From Gammaproteobacteria bacterium (GTDB lineage: Bacteria; Pseudomonadota; Gammaproteobacteria; Steroidobacterales; Steroidobacteraceae): a stretch of 64,000 nt of DNA. This document shows positions 32,580-41,821 of this stretch, one piece after another (the stretch's first letter is position 1; the number at the start of each line of letters is the position of its first letter). The stretch is taken from contig JANYFY010000026.1 in NCBI GenBank assembly GCA_025359565.1, positions 1 to 64,000 on the forward strand, in the 5' to 3' direction. Both the position numbers and the translations under genes were made by a program. A model generated the notes under the pieces. That model ran no database searches, was not told where the DNA came from, and saw only the letters and a program-made list of their open reading frames with translations.

Positions 32580-33932
32580 TTATTCTCGTAAGACCACAGT
32601 TTTATTGAGGAGTTTGAGCGTAAGGTAGTACAGAATTCCCGCGCCAATCCAGTAAGCCCCCATGATTTTCGCCGCGCTATTCATTTGATAGAGCACATAA
32701 GCGATTACTAAAAATCCTGCCGACGGAAATAGTAAGTGTCTTAGCCAATTGCGGCTGCGCTGTCGAATAATGTAGTGATTTACAACGGATAGATGCAGCA
32801 GTAGGAACGCAGTGAGTGCTCCGAAATTAACGATTCTATTTAAGTCGTCGAGACGGCTTGCGAAAAATAGTCCGACAATCAATGAAATAATTGCTACAAA
32901 CAGGGTGCTAACATAGGGAGTGCTAAACCGTGAATGGATGCGTGACAGCACCCTAGGCAACTTACCGTCACGAGCCATGGCAAACAAAACGCGCGCGACC
33001 GCCGCTTGGGAAGCCATGGCGTTAGCAATACCCGTGGCAATAATCACCACAACTAAAGTCATGATTTTAAACCAAGCGCCGCCGGCAAGGGCTGCTACGT
33101 CGTAGAAAGCGGTTTCTGGTGATGAGAATACCAATCCTTTAGCAAGATCGGTAGCAATCCAAGTTTGAATCATGAATAAAATACCGACTAATAAAAGCGC
33201 AAGGACCGTTGCGCGTCCGATGGCATTATTGCCGCCGCTAGTTTCCTCAGCTAGCGTCGAGATGCCATCAAACCCTAAAAAAGATAATACAGCTAGTGAA
33301 GTCGCCCCCGCGACGGTCGCAAGCGAAAATGACTGCGGGTTATAGACGGGGCTGAGCGTGAGGCCGCCTGCACCCTTGCCACCGTAAAGCGCGATAATTC
33401 CTAAAAGAATGAACATCGCCAGGACTACCAGTTCTAGGGCTAGCAGATATCGATTGGCTCGCGCTGTGAATGCAATGCCTATTACGTTGGCGCTTGCGTT
33501 AAATGAAATAAAGACGACTAACCAGACCCATTCTGGGACGCCAGGTAGCAAAGGTCGCAAAGCAATGGCGCTGAACAGATATAGCAATGCCGGAACGAGA
33601 ATATAGTCAAGCAGAATCAGCCAACCCGCAAAAAAACCGGCCACATCGTGCAACCCTCGTTGCGCATAAGAGTATACCGAGCCTGCAACTGGGAACGCGC
33701 GTGACATGGCGGCGTAACTCATCGCAGTAAAGAACATACCGATTAGACCCATTAGATAGGCCAGCGGCACCATACCCTTAGATTCGTTCCATACCTGTCC
33801 GAAGACGGAAAACGGCGCGATCGGCACAATATTAATGAGTCCATAGACCACGAGATCGCGAGTGCTCAACACGCGTTTGAGTTTGGCTGGATCAAGGCGT
33901 GCGGACATGCTTTCTAGGTATACTGATAACAT
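32580..33932 (-). CDS. APC-family amino acid/amine permease
   Basis: A 450-residue inner-membrane protein with about 12 hydrophobic segments. LSTRDLVVYGLINIVPIAPFSVFGQ and AGSVYSYAQRGLHDVAGFFAGWLILLDY are APC superfamily signatures (TM1 and TM3). It likely imports the amine or amino acid processed by the downstream GS-like ligase (14 bp away). ATG 33932 is used; ATG 33908 (MSARLDPAKL) is an equally possible start. Divergent from the carbonic anhydrase gene, 22 bp apart. Confidence 0.88.
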   Translation of the reverse strand: MLSVYLESMSARLDPAKLKRVLSTRDLVVYGLINIVPIAPFSVFGQVWNESKGMVPLAYLMGLIGMFFTAMSYAAMSRAFPVAGSVYSYAQRGLHDVAGFFAGWLILLDYILVPALLYLFSAIALRPLLPGVPEWVWLVVFISFNASANVIGIAFTARANRYLLALELVVLAMFILLGIIALYGGKGAGGLTLSPVYNPQSFSLATVAGATSLAVLSFLGFDGISTLAEETSGGNNAIGRATVLALLLVGILFMIQTWIATDLAKGLVFSSPETAFYDVAALAGGAWFKIMTLVVVIIATGIANAMASQAAVARVLFAMARDGKLPRVLSRIHSRFSTPYVSTLFVAIISLIVGLFFASRLDDLNRIVNFGALTAFLLLHLSVVNHYIIRQRSRNWLRHLLFPSAGFLVIAYVLYQMNSAAKIMGAYWIGAGILYYLTLKLLNKTVVLRE

Positions 33933-33954
33933 TAAAAAGGAGGATTAACTACTG

Positions 33955-34587
33955 ATGATAGCAGCTCAACAGGCGCTGGCAAGACTGAAGGAGGGTAACC
34001 GCCGCTTCGTTACCAACGTGCAAGGACGTGAACGATTTGTCAGCGGAGCCCGTCCGTTAGAATTACTGGCTCATCAAGAACCGTTTGCCGCAATATTAGG
34101 TTGTTCAGATTCACGTGTTCCGGTCGAGATCGTCTTTGATCAAGGATTAGGCGATCTTTTCGTTATTAGAGTTGCCGGTAATATCGTCGCCCCTTCGCAA
34201 ATTGGAAGCGTTGAATTTGCGGCTGAGAAATTCGGAACGCGTCTGGTCGTAGTTTTAGGTCATTCACGCTGTGGCGCTATTGAGGCTACCCTAGAGCAAT
34301 TACAAACACCAAAAGAGAATCAATCGCGAAATTTGCATTCTATCGTCGATTTGGTCCGTCCGTCGGTGGAAGGATTGTTAGCGACCGACCTTAGACATAA
34401 TTTAGATGCGCTGGTCCGTGAGGCTGTGCGCGCCAATATCCGTGCATCGGTAAATCATTTGCGGCATGGATCGGAGATTATCGAACAACTCATCCAGACC
34501 TCTGGACTACTGGTCGTAGGAGCCGAGTATTCACTGGAGACCGGATCGGTCAATTTTTTCGATGGAGTAGACGCGACTTATGGCTGA
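33955..34587 (+). CDS. Beta-class carbonic anhydrase
   Basis: A 210-residue cytoplasmic beta-carbonic anhydrase interconverting CO2 and bicarbonate. Zinc ligands and dyad are clear: CSDSRVPVE (Cys plus Asp-Arg), GHSRCGAI (His and Cys), with GDLFVIRVAGNIV between. AGGAGG about 11 nt before ATG 33955. It faces the permease operon, so it could supply or recycle CO2 linked to amide hydrolysis, or be an independent housekeeping gene. Confidence 0.95.
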   Translation: MIAAQQALARLKEGNRRFVTNVQGRERFVSGARPLELLAHQEPFAAILGCSDSRVPVEIVFDQGLGDLFVIRVAGNIVAPSQIGSVEFAAEKFGTRLVVVLGHSRCGAIEATLEQLQTPKENQSRNLHSIVDLVRPSVEGLLATDLRHNLDALVREAVRANIRASVNHLRHGSEIIEQLIQTSGLLVVGAEYSLETGSVNFFDGVDATYG

Positions 34588-34614
34588 CGAGTAATATCTC
34601 TGTGTTAGTTATTT

Positions 34615-34691
34615 GCGCCCGTAGCTCAGCTGGATAGAGTGTCGGCCTCCGAAGCCGAAGGTCCCGCGTTCGAATCGCGGCGGGCGCACCA
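34615..34691 (+). tRNA. tRNA-Arg (anticodon CCG)
   Basis: A 77-nt cloverleaf including the encoded CCA. The acceptor stem GCGCCCG/CGGGCGC is perfect. The D arm is GCTC...GAGT, the anticodon stem TCGGC/GCCGA encloses the loop CTCCGAA giving anticodon CCG, and the T arm is CCGCG-TTCGAAT-CGCGG. It reads CGG arginine codons. It stands alone between carbonic anhydrase and the molybdoenzyme. Confidence 0.97.
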
Positions 34692-34724
34692 ATTTGTTAT
34701 TACGCGCGTAGACGGAGAAAATCC

Positions 34725-36752
34725 ATGAGCGTCGAAAAAGCCAGTGTTTGCCCTCTGGATTGCCCTGACACCTGTAGCCTAACCGTAACCGTTGTAGGTG
34801 ATGAAGTGTCGGCGGTGCGCGGATCCAAGGTTAATCCCATTACCCACGGAGCAGTCTGCGCCAAGGTGGTCAATTACTACCCGGAGTTTGTCCACGGACA
34901 GAATCGGCTGCGTTATCCACTGAAGCGCGTAGGACCTAAGGGTTCAGGAAAATTTGCACGGATTTCGTGGGATGAGGCGCTTAACTCCATTTATACGCGT
35001 GTGCGGTTGATTATTAATGAGTTTGGTCCGCAAGCAGTATTACCACTGAATTATGCAGGTCCGCACGGGATGTTGGCCGGTGACTCGATGTCGCTGAGGT
35101 TCTTTCATAAGATCGGCGCATCATTACTGAATCGTGGCGCTATGTGCGGTGGCATCCGTAGCGCTGCATACGCCGGGACCTATGGTTCAACTCCAGGTAC
35201 CCCGATTCAGCAAGTAAGTTTAGCGAAGCTTATTATTGTGTGGGGGAATAACGCGAGCACTTGCAATCTGCATCTCATGCGGCAAATTAATGCCGCCAAG
35301 CGTAATGGGGCGAGATTGGTGGTGATTGATCCGCGGCGAGTCAAAGTCGCCGAGCAAGCGCATTTGCATTTGGCGATTCGTCCTGGCACGGATGTAGTAC
35401 TAGCGTGGGCAATCGCGGTTGAGCTGGAAAGATTGGGCGCGCTGGACCGTCACTTTATACTTGCTAATGTGCTGGGGTTTGACGCTTTTATGGCAATCGC
35501 GCGTAGCTACCCACCGGAGCGTGCAGCGGAAATTTGCGATATTCCGATAGAGGATATTCGAACCCTGGCCCGCTGGTATCAGGGCGCTAATCCTGCCGTA
35601 ATTGCTTGGGGAAATGGTTTGGAGCGTAATCAAAACGGCGGTTCTGGTGTTAGGGCAATCGCAGCATTGCCTGCACTCGCCGGAAAATTTGGTGTTGCGG
35701 GCGGCGGCTTAGTGGGCGGTGCGAGCCACGCCTTCCCCAAGACCCATGACAAACTGACTCGTCCGGATTTTGCACCGCCCAATACGCGGACGATTAATAT
35801 TATTGATGTGGGACAATTGTTGCTGAATGAAGCGCTCAGTCCGCCACTAAAATCCTTGTTCATTTATAACCATAATCCCTTGATTGTGCATCCAGATCAA
35901 AATTCAATCCGCAAAGGCTTGGCGCGCGAGGATCTGTTTACTGTCGGAATCGAGGTCGCTATGACCGATAGTATGGATTACGCGGACATCATCTTGCCGG
36001 CTTGCACACATTTTGAGCATGCTGATATTTATACCGCTTATGGTCAGCAATATCTGCAGCGCGCTGAAGCTGTAATTCCGCCAGTAGGCGAGAGTCTGCC
36101 GAACACTGAAATATTTCGACGAATAGCCGCTAAATTTGGATTTAATGAAACGGCATTTACGGATAGTGATAATACACTGATGGATGCGGCATTAGACGCG
36201 GCCGATCCGCGGATGAAAGGAATTCTCCCAAGCCAAGTTCCGCTCGATCAGGCTATTAGCATGGAATTTCTCGGTCAAGAGCCGATATTATTTCAAAACA
36301 TAGTGCCGCGCACTGCGAGCGGCAAAATCGAATTAGAGTCCGCGAAGCTTGATACTCTCTACGGTGCAAAGTTGCCCAGTTACCGACCTTTGACCTCGAC
36401 CTATCCCTTGACCTTGATCTCTCCTGCTTCGGATAAGCGTACCACCTCGACATTTGGAGGCCTCGCGGCCAACGATGCTACCCCCGTATTAGAAATGAAT
36501 CCCAGCGATGCGTTGACGCGTGGCTTAACTGATGGCGTTCCCGTTAAGATATGGAACGACCGAGGCGAAGTCTATTTGTTATTGCAATTAACTGACAGTA
36601 TACGTCCAGGAGTCGTTAGCTCCGATAAGGGGGCATGGTTGCGTACCGCTTCCAATGGACAGACGATATCCGCTTTAGCTCCCACTCATAAGGCAGACCT
36701 CGCCGAGGGCGCTTGTTATAACGACTCCCGAGTAGAAGTCGCCGCTCGCTAA
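34725..36752 (+). CDS. Mo-bisMGD oxidoreductase (DMSO reductase family)
   Basis: A 675-residue molybdopterin oxidoreductase. N-terminal 4Fe-4S motif CPLDCPDTC...AVCAK (residues about 9-47). RGAMCGGIRSAAYAGTYG lies at the Mo-ligand region. IIVWGNNASTCNLHL and VVIDPRRVKVAE bind the cofactor. The C-terminal molydop-binding domain starts near 560 (LTLISPASDKRTTSTFGG). No Tat signal, so cytoplasmic. Similar proteins are annotated as formate dehydrogenase-like or uncharacterised; no partner subunits adjoin. Substrate unknown. Confidence 0.88.
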   Translation: MSVEKASVCPLDCPDTCSLTVTVVGDEVSAVRGSKVNPITHGAVCAKVVNYYPEFVHGQNRLRYPLKRVGPKGSGKFARISWDEALNSIYTRVRLIINEFGPQAVLPLNYAGPHGMLAGDSMSLRFFHKIGASLLNRGAMCGGIRSAAYAGTYGSTPGTPIQQVSLAKLIIVWGNNASTCNLHLMRQINAAKRNGARLVVIDPRRVKVAEQAHLHLAIRPGTDVVLAWAIAVELERLGALDRHFILANVLGFDAFMAIARSYPPERAAEICDIPIEDIRTLARWYQGANPAVIAWGNGLERNQNGGSGVRAIAALPALAGKFGVAGGGLVGGASHAFPKTHDKLTRPDFAPPNTRTINIIDVGQLLLNEALSPPLKSLFIYNHNPLIVHPDQNSIRKGLAREDLFTVGIEVAMTDSMDYADIILPACTHFEHADIYTAYGQQYLQRAEAVIPPVGESLPNTEIFRRIAAKFGFNETAFTDSDNTLMDAALDAADPRMKGILPSQVPLDQAISMEFLGQEPILFQNIVPRTASGKIELESAKLDTLYGAKLPSYRPLTSTYPLTLISPASDKRTTSTFGGLAANDATPVLEMNPSDALTRGLTDGVPVKIWNDRGEVYLLLQLTDSIRPGVVSSDKGAWLRTASNGQTISALAPTHKADLAEGACYNDSRVEVAAR

Positions 36753-36759
36753 ATTGCCC

Positions 36760-37134
36760 TTAAGGCTGAAGGCTGTCCCGATTCTTTTCCCATTCGCGCC
36801 CGTTGAAGGTTGTCACGACCCTCGATCGCACGGTAGCACTATCAATGCAGCGTGCGTTGACACTAAAGCCATCGGGGTGAGAGCGGGGCACGTAAAATGA
36901 TTTCACGCCGCAGGTAGAACAAAACAGGTGTCGAGCTAAACCGGTATTAAAGGTATAAGTTATTAGCGAATCGCTCCCTTTAATTAACTTAAATTGTTCT
37001 CTTGGCACGATCAAGTGTAGAAAACCGGATTTATTGCAGATGGAACAATTGCATTCAGAAATCTTAAGATCCGCCGGCGCGACGACTTCAAATTGAACCC
37101 GTCCGCAATGACATCCACCCGTATGCGTGATCAC
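36760..37134 (-). CDS. GFA/CENP-V family zinc protein
   Basis: A 124-residue protein of the glutathione-dependent formaldehyde-activating enzyme (GFA) family. It has the two zinc sites: GGCHCGRVQFEV with ECNCSICNK, and FCSTCGVKSFYVPRSHPDGFSVNARC. Family members bind zinc, and a few catalyse glutathione adduct reactions. Most are uncharacterised. Convergent with the molybdoenzyme gene (7 bp between stops). Formaldehyde from demethylases in the window would be a natural but unproven connection. Confidence 0.9.
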   Translation of the reverse strand: MITHTGGCHCGRVQFEVVAPADLKISECNCSICNKSGFLHLIVPREQFKLIKGSDSLITYTFNTGLARHLFCSTCGVKSFYVPRSHPDGFSVNARCIDSATVRSRVVTTFNGREWEKNRDSLQP

Positions 37135-37174
37135 AGGTTGTAAGTGATCATAGGTTGTAAGTGATCACGCGGAG

Positions 37175-38107
37175 TTAATGCTTGTGTTCGCCAGTCGCTA
37201 AGTCATTGACCAGCGCTAGCAGTCGTTCTGGACTTTGAGCGGTGCCCACATCGGCTACAAATTTGCCGTTGACCACAAAAGTAGGAACACCCGCAATGCG
37301 GTAGCGCTGTACCAATTGATCGGCTTTTTGCATATTGGTTTCGACTGAGAAAGAGTGATAAGCCGTTTTAAAATCGCTTTCCGAAATACCGAATTTTTTT
37401 ACGAACTGGGTTTGGATCTGTTCCGAACCTAGCGCATCGCTCGCATCCTTCGCTACTAACATATTCCCACTCACATGAATGGACTTAAAGATGTCAGAGT
37501 GCAATTGCTCAAGTTTACCCATGCTGTCCAAGGCGTAGAAAAGGCGGGCCAGCGATCGATGCCCTTCATTCCACAAAACCGGTACGCGCGTAAAACTAAT
37601 GTAGCTTGGTTTGCTCTTGAGCCAAGATTCCACCTGTGCATCAATTGCATAACAGTGAGGACATGCGTACCAAAAGAACTCGAGTACTTCTACTTGTCCT
37701 GCCGCGACCGAGGTGGGTTGGGCGGGTACTAAACGAGTGTAGTGGGTGCCCTCAATCCAAGGAGTTGCCGTGCTGGTCGTGGCGGCCGCGGCGGTTGAGG
37801 CTACCGCTGCGAGCAATGCATTGTGGTTGCCGTTATCGCCACTGGTGTCTTCGACAGTTTCTGATCCATCTTCGTTAATTTGTTTGATCGTTGATGCAGC
37901 TCCGGGTTTATCGCTTGGCGCCGTTTGTGCGGATTCTAATCTACCGGCGGTATGGGTAACGCGGGTGGGAGGCTCAGAAGCAAGGGGTGTCGATAGCGAA
38001 GCGCTAGTGGAGGCCGGTAGTCCATGGCGAGTAGTTGAAATCTGGTTTATGCCCAATACAACGATGAGGGTTAATCCGATAATCAAAAACAGTCGTTTAG
38101 CGTTCAT
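37175..38107 (-). CDS. dsbA: DsbA-family thiol:disulfide oxidoreductase with long linker
   Basis: A 310-residue periplasmic thioredoxin-fold protein. N-terminal membrane anchor or signal at about 4-21 (RLFLIIGLTLIVVLG), then roughly 95 residues rich in Ser/Thr/Ala/Pro with no predicted fold, then the DsbA domain: EFFWYACPHCYAIDAQVE with the CPHC active site, and IAGVPTFVVNGKF with the cis-Pro. It introduces disulfides in exported proteins. ATG 38107 is preferred to 38167, which adds 20 non-conserved residues. The tether-like linker is longer than in E. coli DsbA. Confidence 0.9.
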   Translation of the reverse strand: MNAKRLFLIIGLTLIVVLGINQISTTRHGLPASTSASLSTPLASEPPTRVTHTAGRLESAQTAPSDKPGAASTIKQINEDGSETVEDTSGDNGNHNALLAAVASTAAAATTSTATPWIEGTHYTRLVPAQPTSVAAGQVEVLEFFWYACPHCYAIDAQVESWLKSKPSYISFTRVPVLWNEGHRSLARLFYALDSMGKLEQLHSDIFKSIHVSGNMLVAKDASDALGSEQIQTQFVKKFGISESDFKTAYHSFSVETNMQKADQLVQRYRIAGVPTFVVNGKFVADVGTAQSPERLLALVNDLATGEHKH

Positions 38108-38199
38108 GTTCAGCGAATCCCTTGAATGTAAGAGCAATTGAATGAGCGGTCCTCTTAAATTGTACACTACGGCCCTATTTAATCGTCCAAACTGTGTCT

Positions 38200-38790
38200 A
38201 TGTCTCTCTACCCTTTAGTTAAATTCCTAACGAGCGCTGCCGAAGCACACCAACTAGCGCCCGATGTGGGGCGCGAAGTTGCCTTCGCGGGTAGGTCAAA
38301 TTCCGGTAAATCGACGGCGATTAATGCAATTACGCAGCGTTCCGGTCTTGCTCGGGTTAGCCGTACGCCTGGGCGTACTCAGTTGATTAATTTCTTCGAA
38401 CTAAGCCCTGAACGGCGTTTAGTGGATTTACCCGGCTACGGGTACGCCAAGGTTCCAGAAGCGGTGAAAATCCGCTGGCTGGCACTTCTTGAACATTATT
38501 TCAACTTGCGTGCTTCCTTAGCTGGGCTTGTCCTCATCGTAGATAGCCGGCGCGGGCTCGGGGCGCAGGATGCGGTGATGCTGGAATGGGTACTTGCGCG
38601 TGACCGAGCGGCGCATGTATTGCTAACTAAGGCCGATAAGCTCAATCGACGAGACGGTCTTAGAGTGTTACGAGAAACTCAAGCGGCGTGTTCTGACACG
38701 CCTGTTACCGTGCAGTTGTTTTCTGCCTTGAAAAAACAAGGTATTGAAGCGGCTCGCGCCACGATGGACGGTTGGTTATCCGTCCCATAA
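38200..38790 (+). CDS. engB: Ribosome-biogenesis GTP-binding protein EngB
   Basis: A 196-residue essential TrmE-Era-EngA-YihA-class GTPase. G1 GRSNSGKST, G2 TPGRTQ, G3 DLPGYGYA, G4 TKAD and G5 SALK are all intact. It helps assemble the 50S subunit. ATG 38200 is chosen; a GTG six bases earlier is possible. It is convergent with polA and the small-RNA locus between them, the same order as E. coli yihA/spf/polA. Confidence 0.96.
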   Translation: MSLYPLVKFLTSAAEAHQLAPDVGREVAFAGRSNSGKSTAINAITQRSGLARVSRTPGRTQLINFFELSPERRLVDLPGYGYAKVPEAVKIRWLALLEHYFNLRASLAGLVLIVDSRRGLGAQDAVMLEWVLARDRAAHVLLTKADKLNRRDGLRVLRETQAACSDTPVTVQLFSALKKQGIEAARATMDGWLSVP

Positions 38791-38795
38791 ACGCT

Positions 38796-38837
38796 AAAAA
38801 AAAGCCCCGATGATCGCTTTGCAGCAACCACCGAGGC
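38796..38837 (-). terminator. Rho-independent terminator of the small RNA / polA transcript
   Basis: GCCTCGGTG pairs with CATCGGGGC (9 bp, two wobble pairs) around a 16-nt loop, followed on the minus strand by an uninterrupted U8 tract (A8 at 38796-38803). Confidence 0.85.
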
Positions 38838-38945
38838 AGACAAACCCGGCATGGGGATGACAAACCGGGTCATTCCTGCTCAGGGAGGAGAGCAGGGAGC
38901 ACCTCATGTGCTCACAGGATTAGATGGGGTCATTCGCTGAAAGTT
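38796..38945 (-). ncRNA. Candidate small RNA at the polA-engB (spf/ErsA) locus
   Basis: The 298-bp interval between convergent engB and polA is not coding but holds four consecutive hairpins readable on the minus strand: GAGCAC/GTGCTC (38897-38913), CCTGCTC/GAGCAGG (38875-38896), ACCCGG/CCGGGT (38844-38870) and a terminator (38804-38837) followed by eight U. The loop of the second, read on the RNA, is UCCUCCCU, complementary to a Shine-Dalgarno. In enterics and pseudomonads Spot 42 or ErsA lies exactly here, transcribed like polA. The 5' end is not defined; no strong promoter was found. It could also be the processed 3' UTR of polA mRNA. Confidence 0.6.
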
Positions 38946-39088
38946 CCAGTCAATTTAGAAGGATTTTTTACAATAAAAAAATGCCGTGATTCTGCGGGAA
39001 AAAGCTCCATTGTCGCTTGCAACCGACATATTCGGTCGCCAATAGCCAGAATATAGGATCGCTTAATTTAACCGATTGCGCTTTACGG

Positions 39089-41815
39089 CTAGTGCGCCTC
39101 ATCCCAATTATGACCGGTGCCGACATCCACTTTGAGGGGAATGCGCAAATTTGCCGCGCGTGCCATGCGATGGCGCAATTCTGTAGTCACGATTTCAATG
39201 CTCGGTTGCGCGACCTCTAGAACCAATTCGTCATGCACTTGCATGATTAAACGCGCTTCGATGCCGCTGTTGATCAGCCATGTATCGACATCAATCATGG
39301 CTCGTTTGATGATATCCGCGGCGCTGCCTTGCATCGGTGCGTTGATAGCGCTGCGTTCGGCATACTGGCGCTGAGCTTGATTGCGGGATCGTATATCCGG
39401 CAAATATAGACGCCTACCGAAAATTGTCTCTACATATCCTTGTTCGTGTGCCTGTTTGCGCGTCTCATCCATATAGCGTTTTACGCCGGGGTAACGCTCA
39501 AAATATAAGTCCACATATTTTTGTGCCTCACCACGCCCTATACCTAGCTGTCGCGCGAGACCGAAAGCTGACATTCCATAGATTAACCCAAAATTAATCG
39601 CTTTCGCCGAACGACGTTGATCGCTAGAGACCGCCTCAAGCGCTACACCGAAAACTTCAGCGGCAGTTGCCTGGTGGACGTCACGATCTTCAGCGAAGGC
39701 TTGCAATAAACTCGGATCGCCCGACAGATGCGCCATGATACGCAATTCGATCTGCGAGTAATCTGCTGCGATGAGCGCATAACCTGCGGGCGCGACGAAG
39801 GCCTGACGAATACGTCGACCTTCCGGGGACCGGATCGGTATATTTTGCAAATTGGGGTCGGTTGAAGAAAGTCGTCCGGTCGCAGCGATGGCTTGGTGGT
39901 AGGACGTATGAATTCGTCCAGTCGCAGGCTCGATTTGCAACGGTAATTTATCGGTATAAGTGGATTTTAATTTGGCTATACCGCGATATTCCAGAATAAG
40001 CTTAGGTAGGGCATGGTTAGCCGCCAACTCTTCAAGCACATCTTCTGCGGTGGACGGCTGGCCTGTAGGGGTTTTTCGCACCACCGGAATCGCTAGTTTA
40101 ACAAACAATATTTCCTGAAGTTGTTTCGGTGAATCCAAGTTAAAGGGGCTACCCGCTTCTACATGTGCCAGCGCCTCAAGTTCTCGCATGCGCGCGGTCA
40201 GTTCGATGCTTTGCGTCTTCAACATAGCGCGGTCCACGAGCACGCCGCTTCGCTCCATCCTATACAGCACTTGCACCAAGGGTTGCTCAATAGTCTCATA
40301 CAAAGCTTTAAGCGCCGGGATCGCGATGATTTGCGGCCATAACGCCAAATGTAGTTGTAAAGTCACATCGGCATCTTCCGCCGAGTACGCGCAGGCTCGT
40401 TCAACATCGACCTGATTAAAAGTGATTTGTTTTGCACCTTTGCCGGCAACATCCTCAAAATGAATTGTTTTGATACCGAGATATTTTTCCGCCACTCCGT
40501 CCATGTCATGACGAGTCGCTACACTATTTAAAACGTATGATTCCAACATGGAGTCAAATACGTGACCGCCCAGAGCAATGCCGTAATTCGCTAACACGTG
40601 CGTATCATATTTAAGATGATGCCCAAGTTTTGGCCTCGCAGCATCTTCGAGTATGGGTTTTAACGCGGCTAATACCGTGTCTCGATTTAATTGTTCGGGT
40701 GCTCCGGCGTAGTCGTGGGCCAACGGTACATAGGCAGCTTCGCCTGGAGCGACGGAAAAAGAAACGCCGACGATATGGGCGGCCATGTAATTGAGACTGT
40801 CGGTCTCAGTATCGAAAGAAATGAGCGCGGCCGATGCCAGTTTCGCTAGCCATTGGTTAAATGCCTGGGGGGTGGTTACCTGCTGATAGTTGCAAATCCG
40901 CGAGCTTAAGTTTTCTGACGTTGTAACAGGTGCAACGGCTGGCGCAATCAAGGGTGCGCCGTTTGGAGCGCTTGCGTCCAGCGCTTTTAATAAGTGGCGG
41001 AGCTCTAATCGCAGGTATAATTCACGCAGCTGCGGAAGATCCGCATCCCCCGCAATCAGTTCCTCGGGTTGCAGGCTCAAATCAACCGCAGTGTCGATGG
41101 TGGCGAGTTTTCGTGAGAGTTCCAAGGTTGGCAGTTCATTACGCAGGTTTTCACCTACTTTGCCGGCAATGCTAGGTGCATTCGCCACCAGCTCATCGAG
41201 AGTCCTGTAATAATTGAGCCATTTAGCCGCAGTTTTAGGCCCCACTCCGGATACTCCGGGAATGTTATCGGAGCTGTCGCCCACTAAGGCAAGGTAATCC
41301 ACTATCTGTTCCGGAAAAACATCGAATTTAGCTTTGACATTGTCGCGATCTAACCGCGTATTACTCATAGTATTAATCAATGAAACTTGGCTGTTGACTA
41401 GCTGAGCCATATCTTTATCGCCTGTTGAAATAAGCACCGCATATCCCGCCTTAGCACCTTGTGTTGCAAGAGTGCCAATGACATCGTCTGCTTCAACTCC
41501 GGCAATGCGCAGCAACGGGAGCCCCATCGATGCAACGATATCCAACAAGGGTTGCACTTGAACCCTAAGGTCGTCGGGCATTGGTGCGCGATGAGCTTTG
41601 TACTGGTCAAAAAGGTCATCTCTAAAGGTTCGACCGGGTGCGTCGAATACCACGGCAATTCGATCGGGTAATTCTTCTTTGATTAATTTATTCAGCATGT
41701 TGAGCACGCCGAGTACCGCGCCCGTGGGTTCACCCCGTGAATTGGTGAGAGGCGGCAGTGCGTGAAAGGCTCGATATAGATACGATGAGCCATCGACCAG
41801 GAGAAGTTTAGGCAT
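39089..41815 (-). CDS. polA: DNA polymerase I
   Basis: A 908-residue repair/replication polymerase with all three domains. The 5'-3' exonuclease lies in the first 290 residues (VDGSSYLYRAFHALPP, VSTGDKDMAQL-type block, GVGPKTA). The proofreading exonuclease contains SFDTETDSL and the DVTLQLHLA region. The polymerase contains ADYSQIELRIMAHLSG, KAINFGLIYGMSAFGLARQL and QVHDELVLEV. The proofreading Asp/Glu pair is present, so the exonuclease appears functional. It follows the lptM lipoprotein gene by 6 bp. Confidence 0.98.
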   Translation of the reverse strand: MPKLLLVDGSSYLYRAFHALPPLTNSRGEPTGAVLGVLNMLNKLIKEELPDRIAVVFDAPGRTFRDDLFDQYKAHRAPMPDDLRVQVQPLLDIVASMGLPLLRIAGVEADDVIGTLATQGAKAGYAVLISTGDKDMAQLVNSQVSLINTMSNTRLDRDNVKAKFDVFPEQIVDYLALVGDSSDNIPGVSGVGPKTAAKWLNYYRTLDELVANAPSIAGKVGENLRNELPTLELSRKLATIDTAVDLSLQPEELIAGDADLPQLRELYLRLELRHLLKALDASAPNGAPLIAPAVAPVTTSENLSSRICNYQQVTTPQAFNQWLAKLASAALISFDTETDSLNYMAAHIVGVSFSVAPGEAAYVPLAHDYAGAPEQLNRDTVLAALKPILEDAARPKLGHHLKYDTHVLANYGIALGGHVFDSMLESYVLNSVATRHDMDGVAEKYLGIKTIHFEDVAGKGAKQITFNQVDVERACAYSAEDADVTLQLHLALWPQIIAIPALKALYETIEQPLVQVLYRMERSGVLVDRAMLKTQSIELTARMRELEALAHVEAGSPFNLDSPKQLQEILFVKLAIPVVRKTPTGQPSTAEDVLEELAANHALPKLILEYRGIAKLKSTYTDKLPLQIEPATGRIHTSYHQAIAATGRLSSTDPNLQNIPIRSPEGRRIRQAFVAPAGYALIAADYSQIELRIMAHLSGDPSLLQAFAEDRDVHQATAAEVFGVALEAVSSDQRRSAKAINFGLIYGMSAFGLARQLGIGRGEAQKYVDLYFERYPGVKRYMDETRKQAHEQGYVETIFGRRLYLPDIRSRNQAQRQYAERSAINAPMQGSAADIIKRAMIDVDTWLINSGIEARLIMQVHDELVLEVAQPSIEIVTTELRHRMARAANLRIPLKVDVGTGHNWDEAH

Positions 41816-41821
41816 GAGGCC

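Noticed and set aside
38796-38945. Calling the polA-engB RNA Spot 42
   Set aside because: Only position and orientation agree. The primary sequence does not match what I recall of Spot 42, so it is left unnamed.
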